Shown here: positions 17,557 through 27,492 of the stretch, piece by piece
How the letters are laid out: each line of letters begins with the position of its first letter
Numbering within the stretch: position 1 is the stretch's first letter
Source: Pyrinomonadaceae bacterium
Lineage (GTDB): Bacteria > Acidobacteriota > Blastocatellia > Pyrinomonadales > Pyrinomonadaceae
DNA length: 64,000 nucleotides
Assembly: GCA_021463165.1 (NCBI GenBank)
Contig: JAJTWY010000006.1
Coordinates: 1 to 64,000, forward strand
Direction of reading: 5' to 3'
Notes under the pieces: model-generated
What the model saw: the letters and a program-made list of their open reading frames with translations, nothing else
Database searches by the model: none
What the model was told of the DNA's origin: nothing
Translations under genes and position numbers: made by a program

Positions 17557-19227
17557 CTAGAAAACAAACTTAACCTGATAGCGTGCTGTTCGTCCTCCAC
17601 CGCTTGTCGTTGGATTCACCGGCCGCAAAAACAGACCCTGTGACAGTTCGTTTGCTATGTTGTTGCCGGATCCGAATTGTGGGGTATTGAATGCGTTGAA
17701 CATTTCAGCTTTCGCATCGAAATACATTGTTTCGTTCAAACGCGTCCGCTTGAGAAAAGATAGGCTTGTCGAGTTAATACCTCGGGTGCGTTCTGTGTTC
17801 CGACCGAGACTCCCGCGCCTTGCAACGCTGCCAGTTGCTCCATTGACGTAGCTCGGAAGAACAACAAATTGAGCAGTACTCGGGTCAATTGACTCGTAGA
17901 CTGGTGTTCCGCCCGACGTCATGCCAATGATTACCTCTGGATTAATGTAGCCAGTGATAAAATTGTTAGTGTCAACGAGTGGAATGGCTCGAACTCCCCG
18001 TCGACCATTGGGATTATAGTTCGGACGATCGGCCCCGGCTATCCCGTCGGAATCAAAACCGTTGAAAATCGTATAGGGAACGCCAGATTCGAAGGTCGTC
18101 ACTCCTGCGAGCTGAAATCCCCCAAGTAACTTTCCGGCGAATCCTTTTTGATCCTTGAAAAATGGTGACTGAAAGATATAGGTGAAACTAGCCCGATGGG
18201 TGCGATCAAATTCCGAAAGGGCCCGATCATCCTTTCCGCCGCCGAGCACCGACGGTACTGAGAAGAACGACGTGCCACCATTCCCAAAACCAGTAACAAA
18301 GACCTCATCCGCATTGCTGATGAGTTTTGAAAACGTGTATGCCCCTGTTATTTGAAAATTGTTGGCGAACCGTCTGCGGACTTCTAACTGACCACCATGA
18401 TATGTAGACGAGCCACCATTAGTACGGACTGTCCGTGCGCCTTGAATATTATCAAGTCGGCTAGATAAGCCAGTGGTAACCGGCTGTCCGGTCGCGGGAT
18501 TAATCGGAGTGATCCGTAAATCAGGTCTCACCTGCGGATTCCAATCTTCGTTTATGTAAAGTTTCGTTCCCTTTGAGCCAACGTATGATACATCCATTAC
18601 GAAACCCGACGGAATTTCACGCTGCAGGCCAAACGACCATCGCTGGTAATAGGGATTAACCAGGTCTCTTGCGATTAAGGTTTGGGCCGATAGCGGCGAT
18701 ATGGCGACTGCCGTGGTTGGTAAGAATGAGCTGTGATTTGGCTGTCCCCGCGGATTTGCTGTTGTTACGGTTGAGTTGAACTGGGCAATAACCCCGTTCG
18801 GTGAAGAAGCCGCGGCGTTCGATGCAATGTTGTTGAAAAAGGAGTCGTAGCCCATATTGTAGCCAAGTCTTAGGACCGACTTCTTCTCACCAAAGACAAA
18901 GTTACCGAAACCATCTGCGAACGAGGGGCCCCAGGTTAGGCCCACGGATGGGGCAAAGTTGTTTGTGTCTCTTTGAACTTGATTCGGCTCACTAAACGGC
19001 CCGGTTCTTGTTACAGGATCGACATTGAACAAACCCGTGAAAGCTGGGGTACGTAGAGAATTAAATGGGGTTCCGAAATATTCGTAGCGAACGCCGGCCG
19101 TTACCGTAAGGTTTGCGGTCGCGTTCCACCGATCTTGTACGAAAGCCGCGATCCTGTGAAGGCTTGGGAAATAGGTCTGAGAACCGAACCTAAAATAACC
19201 AGGACCGAAAAGATTAGTTTGAACACA
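17557..19227 (-). pseudogene. 5'-truncated TonB-dependent, Oar-like outer-membrane receptor
   Basis: The open frame begins just after a TAA at 19228-19230 without a start codon and runs 556 codons to 17557. It contains only beta-barrel sequence: RIAAFVQDRWNATANLTVTA, GVRYEYFGTPF, the Oar-type SYVGSKGTKLYINEDWNPQ, then GNNIANELSQG and the final aromatic KFVF. Full-length Oar-like receptors are about 1000-1200 residues with a carboxypeptidase-regulatory domain and plug; both are missing. An internal ATG at 19032 could start a shorter barrel, but without plug or signal it would not work as a receptor. Originally it may have served the downstream glycan locus; that is inference. Confidence 0.75.
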
Positions 19228-19230
19228 TTA

Positions 19231-19637
19231 CTGGACCTCATAAATTTGCAAAAATAAAACGCACCGATCTCCGTAGCCTTAGCGATAAGCGAATCTAAAG
19301 TTTTTAGGGATGTGTCCGCCGAGAGATCTTGTGCGAGAACCTGAAAACTTAGAAGCGAAATTAGAACCTGTAAAATGATGTGTCGTACTTATCTGTCGTT
19401 AAAACACCACAGGACACGCTTTTATGACCTAAATGTCAGACTAAATGTAATTAAGTGATCCTCCTTCGAACCGTCGGGGCGTTGCTTGATATATCTCTCC
19501 GCCGGTTCAGATGAATTCCTTTGCCTTTTCCGCCATGCCGATCGCAAATGATCTTTCTACGAATCGCCTTTTTAAGGCGAATTCGCGGATACACCTTTTT
19601 GAAGGGCCGCATCGCGGTTGGTTTGTTAAGCCAGGTA
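19231..19637. other. Interval between receptor fragment and glycan operon
   Basis: No intact gene. On the minus strand about 19235-19375 there is a short open stretch with a signal-like segment (LISLLSFQVLAQDLSADTSL) but no start codon. It may be the N-terminal stub of another exported protein joined to the receptor fragment by deletion. A hairpin with a CGCCTT/AAGGCG core lies near 19560-19585. It has no T run, so termination is uncertain. Confidence 0.35.
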
Positions 19638-21917
19638 TCAGAATGGATTTGCCGCGTTCGTTCTGATCTCAACCAATTTCGAGCCTAGGTGAGGATGTTT
19701 GGCGGTTAGTTTGATAGTGCCGGGCTTGCGGGTGGTTCTGATCCAGATCGCGCCGGCGCCGAATAATGGAAATGGATTGTCGCCGATGATCTCGCCGTTT
19801 TCGGCAGTGAGCGTAATTGCGGCTTGGGCGAATGGGCGGAGATTGCCGAACTCGTCGGTTATTTTTAGAACCACTCGCGTCATATCGATGCCGTCAGCGA
19901 TCAGTTCGCTGTCGTCGGCTTCGACGACAAATTTTTGATCGACGCCTTTGCCGGACATTTTTCGTTCAATAACTTTCTTGCCGCCGATAAAACCTTCGAT
20001 CCGCAGCTCGCCAAAAGCGCCGAGTTTGACCGCGAACGGCGCGTATTTTAAGTGCGGATAGGTTTTTCGGTCGGGCTCGGCTTCCCTGATGAATTTATCG
20101 TTGACGTAGAACTTTAGTCTCTCGCAATTTGAACAAACCAGGGCGGTGGCGAATCGTTCATTCTCATCGCCGCCTGCCCAGTCGAATGCCGGTTCGAGGA
20201 CTATCTCTTCTTCGGGCGAGCACTGCGATTTGTAAAACGCAGCGGCAGGTTTTGGCAGGCGGAAAATGTCGGAAACGCCGTGATAACAAATGCGATCGCC
20301 CGAGCCAAAAAAGTCGTGAGTGTGATAATCGAAAGCACACCAGCCAAGGCCGCCGGCGTATCTTTTATCCGATGCGATCTGGTCATGAACGCGAGCGTGG
20401 CGATGCGTGTGTTCGCGATGGCGAGCAACGTTGTCAAAGCGTTTTGTCGGGAACATGTGTCCGTTAAATTCGGTGTTCAAATATAGCGGATGATTCGGCT
20501 CTTTGAGCGGAAAGCCGAAATCGTTCATCGTAAAAACGTCTTCGAGACGCTCGGAATCGTAATTGTTGCGGACGCCGCCTGTCGGACGCGAATCGTCGAG
20601 CGCGCGCGCAGACGCATTTGTCCGCGTGTAAAAATTGTGACTGTCGGGCGATTCGTTTATGCGAACGCCCCAAAGAATGATCGACGGATGATTCCAATCG
20701 CGGCGGATCATCGCGTCGACATCACGAACCGCGAGGTCTTGCCACGCCGTGTCGCCGATGTGCTGCCAGCCGGGAATCTCCTCAAAAACCAGCAGCCCGT
20801 ACTCGTCACAGGCATCCAGAAAATGCGGGGATTGCATGTAATGGGACGTGCGGACAATGTTGCATTTCAACTCTTCACGCAAGATCCACGCGTCGCGTTT
20901 TTGCACTCTCGCGGGCATAGCTCCGCCGACAGACGGAAACGTCTGATGACGATTTAGACCGCGAAGCTTGAGATGTTTGCCGTTGAGAAAAAAACCTCCG
21001 GGCGTGAATCGAGCGTCGCGAAAACCGATGCGCGTGTCGTAGTGGTCGAGCGTTTTTCCGCCATCGGAAAGCGTTACGCGAACGCGGTAAAGTTTCGGTT
21101 TGTCAGTATTCCAAAGCTCGATCGAGCCGAGGTTATTTAAATTTATCTCGGCGGCGTTTGACGAAGCATTTTGCGAGCTTGAGGCAATTCGGTTTTCGCC
21201 GTCAAACAATTCTGCGGTGAGCGTAAGATTTTTTTGCTCGCCGCGAAGAAAAGTTTTGATATTGAGGCTGCGATTTTCTCGCAAGACATTTTGTGGTTTT
21301 GCAAAAACGTTTTCGATGAAAGTTTGGTGAACAACGCGCAGCTGCACCTCGCGATAAATGCCGCCGAAGGTCAGATAATCGATCAAATCGCCAAACGGCG
21401 GAATGTCTTTTCGCTCGGTCGAATCGACCTCGACGGCCAAAACATTTTCGCCCGTCCAGTTTATGTTCTTCGTCAATTCAAACGAAAAATCGTTATAGCC
21501 ACCGCGATTTTCGCCAATTAATTGTCCGTTAAGATAAACTTTCGCCGCCGTCATCACGCCGCCGAAATCGATAAAGATTCGTTTACCGTCAACGCCTTTC
21601 GGCAGTTTGAATTTTTTGCGATAGATCGAAACAAAACAATAATCCTGTTCGTCAAAACCATTTAGCGGCAGGCGTTTGTTCGAGTGCGGAAGGTTGACGA
21701 TTTGAAACGCGCGATCATTAAATTTCGGCTCGACGGCGGCGGGCGTAAACTTTTCGCTAAAAAGCCAATCGTGATTGAGCGGCAAAACAAGCCGCCCAGA
21801 ATCTTTTGCGGACAGCGGCTTTAACTCTTCCGCCAAGACTTCATTGCAAGCCGCCAGCGTAATGCCGGCCGCGCCGGTTTTTAAAAAATCTCGACGATTA
21901 AATTTGGAACTCTTCAT
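19638..21917 (-). CDS. Glycoside hydrolase family 2 enzyme (beta-galactosidase/glucuronidase-like), Tat-exported
   Basis: A 759-residue retaining glycosidase. The N-terminus has a twin-arginine signal (NRRDFLKTG). The GH2 order follows: sugar-binding jelly roll (about 40-210), immunoglobulin-like domain (about 215-310), TIM barrel (from about 315, NGKHLKLRGLNRHQ), then C-terminal beta domains. The acid/base is the Glu of WGVRINES (about 421) and the likely nucleophile the Glu of LNTEFNGH (about 482). It is the last gene of a seven-gene operon, 33 bases after a sulfatase. Removal of beta-galactose from a sialoglycan would fit, but GH2 specificity cannot be read from sequence. Confidence 0.88.
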   Translation of the reverse strand: MKSSKFNRRDFLKTGAAGITLAACNEVLAEELKPLSAKDSGRLVLPLNHDWLFSEKFTPAAVEPKFNDRAFQIVNLPHSNKRLPLNGFDEQDYCFVSIYRKKFKLPKGVDGKRIFIDFGGVMTAAKVYLNGQLIGENRGGYNDFSFELTKNINWTGENVLAVEVDSTERKDIPPFGDLIDYLTFGGIYREVQLRVVHQTFIENVFAKPQNVLRENRSLNIKTFLRGEQKNLTLTAELFDGENRIASSSQNASSNAAEINLNNLGSIELWNTDKPKLYRVRVTLSDGGKTLDHYDTRIGFRDARFTPGGFFLNGKHLKLRGLNRHQTFPSVGGAMPARVQKRDAWILREELKCNIVRTSHYMQSPHFLDACDEYGLLVFEEIPGWQHIGDTAWQDLAVRDVDAMIRRDWNHPSIILWGVRINESPDSHNFYTRTNASARALDDSRPTGGVRNNYDSERLEDVFTMNDFGFPLKEPNHPLYLNTEFNGHMFPTKRFDNVARHREHTHRHARVHDQIASDKRYAGGLGWCAFDYHTHDFFGSGDRICYHGVSDIFRLPKPAAAFYKSQCSPEEEIVLEPAFDWAGGDENERFATALVCSNCERLKFYVNDKFIREAEPDRKTYPHLKYAPFAVKLGAFGELRIEGFIGGKKVIERKMSGKGVDQKFVVEADDSELIADGIDMTRVVLKITDEFGNLRPFAQAAITLTAENGEIIGDNPFPLFGAGAIWIRTTRKPGTIKLTAKHPHLGSKLVEIRTNAANPF

Positions 21918-21950
21918 TAAAAATAACTGAGGTTGTTGCTCAACCGCCTG

Positions 21951-23462
21951 CTATCGCAGACGATTCTGACTTATTTGCACCAACAAGGCCGCCAACTCTT
22001 TTACCTTGTCAGGATATTTTTCCGCAAGGTTATTTTTTTCACCAGCGTCCTCTTTCAAATTGTATAGCTGCGGCTTTAAAAAATTTCCCGATTCGATGCC
22101 GGTCAGAGTGTAAAAAGTCACGGCGTTTGAAGGGCTGATATATTTCCAATCGCCTTTTATGATGGACAACGAGCCGCCCTGAACGACCAGCGAATTTCTG
22201 CCTCGATTTGTTTTGCCGAGCATGGCGTCCAAGATATTCTCGCTGTCCGACGCGTCGCCCATCGGAATGGGCTGTCGGATGAGTTTGGCAAACGAAGCGA
22301 TGAGATCGATTTGACCAACTAATGCGTCCGACGTTCTCGATCGCACGCGACCCGGCCAGCAAAAAATAAAGGGAACGCGAGTTCCGGCCTCGAATGCGCT
22401 GTACTTGCCGCCCCGCAAATGACTCGAAGGCGTGTGTCCGTTCAGTTTTGTCACTGCGCCGTCCATGTATCCGTCGTCGAGAACCGGACCGTTATCGCTG
22501 CTGAATACGATGATGGTGTTTTTCTCAAGACCGAGCGCTTCGAGCTGCTTAATTATTTCGCCGACTGCCCAATCCAGCTGCAAAATCACGTCGCCGCGCA
22601 GACCAAGCGCGCTCTTTCCCTTGAACATCGTGGACGGCATTCGCGGCACATGCGGTTCGGTTAGCGAATAATAGAGAAAGAACGGATTCGCTTTATTGGC
22701 TTCAATAAATGCCTTCGCTTTCGCCAAAAAGGTCAATGGCATTTCTTCATCGGTCCATCTCGCCAATTTTCCGCCGCTCATAAAACCAATTCGTCCGATG
22801 CCGTTGACAATGGTTTGATCATGTCCGTGATTTGGGCTCGCCTGCATCTTCAACAATTCGGGATTGTCTTTGCCTGTGGGTTCGCCGCCGATGTTTTTTG
22901 TATAGTCCACGGCGATGGGGTCGTTCGGATCTAAGCCGACAACATATCGGTTCTCGATAAACACTGTCGGCACGCGGTCGGCTGTCGCCGGCATGATAAA
23001 AGCGTAATCAAATCCTACTTCATTAGGCCCGGGCTTGATCTCACCATTCCAGTTTTTCTCCACCGTAGTGCCGAGTCCCAAATGCCATTTACCGACAATG
23101 CCAGTCTTATATCCTGCTTTTTGAAAGAGGTTGGGCAAGGTGGTTCTATCGGTTGGAACGATCAAAGCAGCGTGGCCGGGCAAAACGTGTGTTCCGGATC
23201 TGCGCCACGGATATTCGCCGGTCATCAAAGCGTAACGCGAAGGCGTGCAGGTTGCAGACGCTGAATGAGCATTGGTAAAACGGATTCCTCTCGCGGCCAG
23301 CTTATCCAAATTCGGCGTTTTGATCTTGACCGCGCCATAGCTGCTCAAATCGCCATATCCCAAATCATCGGCATAAATAAATATCACGTTCGGTTTTTGC
23401 GAAAAGCAAAAACCAGATGCCGTTAATAAAAGGACGAACAATAAGAGATGTCTTAAACTCAT
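21951..23462 (-). CDS. Exported arylsulfatase-type sulfatase
   Basis: A 503-residue type I sulfatase with a signal peptide (about 3-21). The N-terminal metal site NVIFIYADDLGYGDL (two Asp) and the maturation motif Cys72-Thr-Pro-Ser-Arg are clear. Cys72 would be converted to formylglycine by a maturation enzyme not found in this window. Additional family signatures: GKWHLG, and SSDNGPVLDDG for the calcium site. The order and size fit family S1 enzymes acting on sulfated sugars. Cotranscribed between the hexosaminidase and the GH2 enzyme, so a sulfated hexose or hexosamine on the same glycan is the probable target. Confidence 0.9.
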   Translation of the reverse strand: MSLRHLLLFVLLLTASGFCFSQKPNVIFIYADDLGYGDLSSYGAVKIKTPNLDKLAARGIRFTNAHSASATCTPSRYALMTGEYPWRRSGTHVLPGHAALIVPTDRTTLPNLFQKAGYKTGIVGKWHLGLGTTVEKNWNGEIKPGPNEVGFDYAFIMPATADRVPTVFIENRYVVGLDPNDPIAVDYTKNIGGEPTGKDNPELLKMQASPNHGHDQTIVNGIGRIGFMSGGKLARWTDEEMPLTFLAKAKAFIEANKANPFFLYYSLTEPHVPRMPSTMFKGKSALGLRGDVILQLDWAVGEIIKQLEALGLEKNTIIVFSSDNGPVLDDGYMDGAVTKLNGHTPSSHLRGGKYSAFEAGTRVPFIFCWPGRVRSRTSDALVGQIDLIASFAKLIRQPIPMGDASDSENILDAMLGKTNRGRNSLVVQGGSLSIIKGDWKYISPSNAVTFYTLTGIESGNFLKPQLYNLKEDAGEKNNLAEKYPDKVKELAALLVQISQNRLR

Positions 23463-23523
23463 TCTGTCTATTAGAGCTTTAGCGTACGCAGCCTCAAGAT
23501 CCGTTAATGCGAACGCCGGACTT

Positions 23524-25863
23524 TTATCGATGCAACGATCCGGCGTCGAGCGGCTGGAGCGGTTGTCCCTTCATTGCCCAAAAGACGTTCAGCGTTGCGC
23601 TGCCCCAGCCTTGAAAATAGATCACGCGGACGCGGTGAAAGCCTTTCTTTAACGGCGCAAATCCTGAGACTTTTTGCGAGCTGTGATAGCCGTCGTTGTC
23701 CACGATGCGTTCGCCGTCGATCATCAATACCGAGCCGTCGTCCGATTCGGTTGCGAATTCGTAAATGCCGTCCGCCGGCGCATTCAGGTAACCGTCAAAG
23801 ACAACCGCGAAAGTTTCCTTCTTTCCAAACTGTTCGAGCGCGAACGAAGTTGTCGGCTTCCATTCGGTCGGAGAAATCTGCGAAAGTTTTTCTTCGACCT
23901 TCGCCGCTTTGTTAAATTGTCCGTCAAACGCGACGGCGGAAACGCCGGTTTGATTGCCGGAATATTCAACCGCGGGCAGCAGCGAACGCCGCCACAAAAG
24001 CGAATTGAAAACGACGCTCGATCTGCCGGTTTGCGAAACGACGACGACATTGAGCGGAACTTTTTTCTCAAGATCGAGTTCTACCTCAATCGGCTTTTTG
24101 TAGGCAGTCGAAGCGGCGGTCGGCACGCTGCCGTCGAGCGTGTAATAGATTTTTCCGCCAGGCGCGAGCGTCGAAAGATTGAGCGTCACCTTTTCGTCAG
24201 TGGTCACGACGAGCTTTGGCAAACCGCCGGGTTCGGGAATTCGATATTTGACATTCATCCGATCCAAAATCCCAAGCTGATGCGGAAGACGTTTTAAGAA
24301 CAGGTCGTAATCTTTATTTTCGTTCCGCGTCCAAGCGTTTTCGGCGAGCGCAAACATTCGCGGAAACAGCATATATTCAACCTGTTCGGCCGTTTTCAGA
24401 TATTCCGTCCACATGTTCGCCTGCACGCCGAGGATGTGTTTTTGCTCGTCGGGCGCGAGTTCCTTTGGCATCGGGTCGTAAGAATAAGCCCGTTCGAGCG
24501 GCAAGAATCCGCCGATGCTGATCGGTTCATTTTTTATGTCGCCCTGATTGTAATCAAAATAGGCGTAATCGGTCGGCGTCATGATCACGTCATGTTTTTG
24601 CTTTGCCGCAGCGATGCCGCCCGACGTTCCTCGCCAACTCATAACGGTTGCGTTCGGCGCGAGCCCGCCTTCTAAAATTTCGTCCCAGCCGATGATCCGT
24701 TTGCCCTTTGAGTTAAGAAATTGTTCGATCCGGCGAATAAAATAGCTTTGCAATTCGTGTTCGTCTTTTAGGCCTTCGCGTTTGATGACCTCCTGCGCGA
24801 GCGGGCTTGCCTTCCAAGCGTCTTTCGGCGCTTCGTCGCCGCCGATGTGGATGTATGGCGAATCGGGAAACAGCGCGACGACCTCCGAGAGAACGTTTTC
24901 GAGAAATGTGAAAGTTTCCTCTTTCGGGCAGTAGATGTTTGGCGAGACGCCCCAGTAGGTCAGCGGCTCGTATTTTTTATTCGGGTCGCCGCAGCCAAGT
25001 TCGGGATAAGCGGCGATCGCGGCGACCGAGTGGCCGGGCAATTCGATCTCGGGGATTACCATGATGTGCCGTGACTTGGCGTAATCGACAATTTCTTTGA
25101 CCTGTTCCTGCGTGTAAAAACCGCCGTAACGCTGGCCGTCAAATTTAAACTTGCCGATGGTTTTTTCGTTGATCTCTTCCGTCTGTCGCGCAACAATGGT
25201 TTCGCGACGGAATGCGCTTATCTCGGTCAGGCGCGGATATTTTTTTATCTCGATGCGCCAGCCTTGGTCTTCCGTCAAATGCCAGTGAAAGCGGTTGAGC
25301 TTATACTGCGACATCAGATCGAGATATTTTTTTATGAACTCGATCGGAAAAAAATGTCGCCCGACATCGAGGTGCATTCCGCGATAAGCGAAACGTGGAG
25401 CGTCCGAGATCTCGACGGCGGGAATTTTGATCGTGTTTTTGGTTTGCCGCGCCGGCAAAAGTTGGAACAGCGTCTGCAAGGCGTAAAATTGTCCGCTGCC
25501 ATCGCTCGTTGCGATCTGAATGTTTTGCGTCGAGACCGTCAGCCGATAGGATTCTTTTGTCGCATCTCCGCCAGCTTGGGAGAACGCGATGAAATCTTTT
25601 TTCGGCGTTTTGTCGGCAACGACCTCTAACTTAAATCCATTATTTTTTAACAGAAAATCATTCAGCAATGCGGCGCCTTGTCGCGCGGTTTCGTCACCCG
25701 CTACGATCTTTGTTCGCGACGACAGCTTAAATTCGCCGCTAAGGCGCTTTAGCGAATTTGGCTGCGGCACAATGCTCACATCGTTTTGCGCAAAGGCGAA
25801 GGATACGCACGCGGATAGAACAATGATCGACAAAAACGTTGCTTGTAGAGGTTTGCAGGACAT
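23524..25863 (-). CDS. Beta-N-acetylhexosaminidase, GH20, with PA14-like domain
   Basis: A 779-residue exported hexosaminidase. Order: signal peptide (about 1-25), GH20b domain (about 30-150), GH20 catalytic barrel beginning RGMHLDVGRHFF, catalytic Asp342-Glu343 in HIGGDEAPKDAW, tryptophan-rich substrate pocket (GWDEILEGG, VQANMWTEYL), a chitobiase C-terminal type strand domain (KIYYTLDGSVPT) and a PA14-like C-terminal domain (about 640-770, FDGYLNAPADGIYEFATESD). It removes terminal GlcNAc or GalNAc using substrate-assisted catalysis. The gene is 9 bases after nanE-nanK and in the same operon. The PA14 domain suggests carbohydrate binding. Confidence 0.93.
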   Translation of the reverse strand: MSCKPLQATFLSIIVLSACVSFAFAQNDVSIVPQPNSLKRLSGEFKLSSRTKIVAGDETARQGAALLNDFLLKNNGFKLEVVADKTPKKDFIAFSQAGGDATKESYRLTVSTQNIQIATSDGSGQFYALQTLFQLLPARQTKNTIKIPAVEISDAPRFAYRGMHLDVGRHFFPIEFIKKYLDLMSQYKLNRFHWHLTEDQGWRIEIKKYPRLTEISAFRRETIVARQTEEINEKTIGKFKFDGQRYGGFYTQEQVKEIVDYAKSRHIMVIPEIELPGHSVAAIAAYPELGCGDPNKKYEPLTYWGVSPNIYCPKEETFTFLENVLSEVVALFPDSPYIHIGGDEAPKDAWKASPLAQEVIKREGLKDEHELQSYFIRRIEQFLNSKGKRIIGWDEILEGGLAPNATVMSWRGTSGGIAAAKQKHDVIMTPTDYAYFDYNQGDIKNEPISIGGFLPLERAYSYDPMPKELAPDEQKHILGVQANMWTEYLKTAEQVEYMLFPRMFALAENAWTRNENKDYDLFLKRLPHQLGILDRMNVKYRIPEPGGLPKLVVTTDEKVTLNLSTLAPGGKIYYTLDGSVPTAASTAYKKPIEVELDLEKKVPLNVVVVSQTGRSSVVFNSLLWRRSLLPAVEYSGNQTGVSAVAFDGQFNKAAKVEEKLSQISPTEWKPTTSFALEQFGKKETFAVVFDGYLNAPADGIYEFATESDDGSVLMIDGERIVDNDGYHSSQKVSGFAPLKKGFHRVRVIYFQGWGSATLNVFWAMKGQPLQPLDAGSLHR

Positions 25864-25872
25864 ATTTCTCAG

Positions 25873-27483
25873 TTAGTATTCGGCTCGATCCAGAGCGGCT
25901 GCGGCAGCGCCGATGACGCCGCTGAAGTATCCGTTGGCAGCGCGTTCGATGCGGAGGCCGCGATGTTCATAAGCCAGAAGTCTATTCTCCAACCCTTCCC
26001 TTAACTTAGCGAATAACAGCGGATTGTTTTCGCTTACGCCGCCTGAGAGAAGAATGAGCGACGGGTCGAACAACATCACGACCATCGAGCATCCTCGCGC
26101 CAGATTGTCGGCGAGAGTTTCGATAGCTTTCACGGCAACGGCATTCCCAGTTGCGGCTGCCTGGACGACATCTTTGGCCGACGCGAATTCGGCTCCCGCT
26201 TCGCGCACCAGAGCAGCGGCATTTGTATAGATTTCCAGGCAACCGGTCTTGCCGCAGTTGCAGAGCAAGCCGTTCGGTTCGAGTTGGATATGGCTCATCT
26301 CGCACGCCAACGAATTTGCGCCGTGCAGCAAATTGCCGCGAGCGAAAATGCCGCAGCCTAAACCCGTGCCGAGCGTGATGCAGAAAAAATCGCTAACACC
26401 CTGCGCCGCGCCAAACCGATGTTCGCCTATCGCGGCCGCGTTGGCATCGTTTTCAAACGCAAAGGGAACAGGGAACTCGCCGCGAAGCTCCGCGCCAAGA
26501 TCTGTGCCCGTCCAGCCCGGAATGTTCTCGGAAGCGAAGATGATCTTACCCGATCTGGGATCGATCCAGCCCGCGGTCGCAACGCCGACCGCAGAAACTC
26601 GCATCCTGTTCTTTTCGGCAATGGCGAGTTTTTCCGCGACGATCCTTTTTATTTCGCTAACGACGGCTGCGGGGCCGTCGGCTCTTGGCGTGGGATCGAC
26701 CGCGGTCGAGGTCAGCGTACCGTCGGGCGTGACGATTCCGGATTTGATATTCGTGCCGCCGATGTCAATGCCGATCACGCAATCGCCGATCGTTATGTTT
26801 GGTTTTTCAATTGCGTTGACAAACCGACGTGTTATCTCGTGCGGACGCGTTATTGCCGTGCCGACGATAACGGCAAACGCGCCGGCGGCGATCGCGGAGC
26901 GCGCTTCGTCGGGTGTCCAAATGCGGCCTTCGGCGATGACGGGAATGGCAACTGTTTTTTTCAACTCGGCGATAAACTCAACGTCGAATTTATTTTTCAA
27001 ATGTTCGGTGTCGGTCGTGTAGCCGCGCATTGTCGACAACACACAGTCGGCTCCGGCCTGTTCAGCCGCTCTTGCTTCATCCGCCGCCGCGATGTCGGCG
27101 AGAACCGGAACCTTTAATTTTTCTTTGATCGCGGCAATTCGTTCGAGAGCTCCGTAATCCTGACCGCGTTTTGTGCAGTCGAGCGCGATCATGTCGGCAC
27201 CGGCGCGCACCAGTTCCTCGGCGGCGTCAAACGATGGCGTGATCAATATCTTGCCATCCGACGCAATGTCCTTTTTTATTCCGATGATCAGAACGGCCAG
27301 CGCATGACGAATCGCCCGAACATCGTTGTACCCTTCGGCTCGAATTCCCGCCGCTCCGCCATCGACAGCCGCCCGCGCAAATCGTGCTATCGCATCGGGA
27401 TCGCGAAACGCATCGTCCACAGACGCCTGGCACGAAACGAGTAGTTTTCCTCTTAGTCGATCTATAACTGTTGAAGTAGTCAC
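25873..27483 (-). CDS. Fused ManNAc-6-P 2-epimerase (NanE) and ROK-family ManNAc kinase (NanK)
   Basis: A 536-residue bifunctional cytoplasmic enzyme. Residues 1-225 are NanE: LLVSCQASVDDAFRDP, GAAGIRAEGYNDVRAI, GADMIALDCTKR and a phosphate-binding GAFAVIVGTAITRP. Residues 235-536 are a ROK sugar kinase: GIDIGGTNIKSG phosphate loop, the catalytic Asp in AFENDANAAA, and the zinc site CNCGKTGCLE. Together they convert ManNAc to ManNAc-6-P and then GlcNAc-6-P, the two steps after sialic acid lyase. The reactions would run kinase first, epimerase second, opposite to the domain order. It lies in the middle of the operon with 9-base gaps on both sides. Confidence 0.93.
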   Translation of the reverse strand: MTTSTVIDRLRGKLLVSCQASVDDAFRDPDAIARFARAAVDGGAAGIRAEGYNDVRAIRHALAVLIIGIKKDIASDGKILITPSFDAAEELVRAGADMIALDCTKRGQDYGALERIAAIKEKLKVPVLADIAAADEARAAEQAGADCVLSTMRGYTTDTEHLKNKFDVEFIAELKKTVAIPVIAEGRIWTPDEARSAIAAGAFAVIVGTAITRPHEITRRFVNAIEKPNITIGDCVIGIDIGGTNIKSGIVTPDGTLTSTAVDPTPRADGPAAVVSEIKRIVAEKLAIAEKNRMRVSAVGVATAGWIDPRSGKIIFASENIPGWTGTDLGAELRGEFPVPFAFENDANAAAIGEHRFGAAQGVSDFFCITLGTGLGCGIFARGNLLHGANSLACEMSHIQLEPNGLLCNCGKTGCLEIYTNAAALVREAGAEFASAKDVVQAAATGNAVAVKAIETLADNLARGCSMVVMLFDPSLILLSGGVSENNPLLFAKLREGLENRLLAYEHRGLRIERAANGYFSGVIGAAAAALDRAEY

Positions 27484-27492
27484 GTTCGTAGG

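Noticed and set aside
19226..19640. Right attachment site of the tRNA-Pro island
   Set aside because: No copy of the tRNA 3' sequence was found here; the border is suggested only by gene content.
19451..19672. 73-codon frame overlapping the end of the GH2 gene
   Set aside because: Very basic random-looking product and overlap with a well-supported gene end.
23674..27117. Long open frames on the plus strand opposite the GH20 and NanE-NanK genes
   Set aside because: They are antisense to genes with clear catalytic motifs, have arginine-rich low-complexity products and no family features; they follow from codon bias of the real genes.
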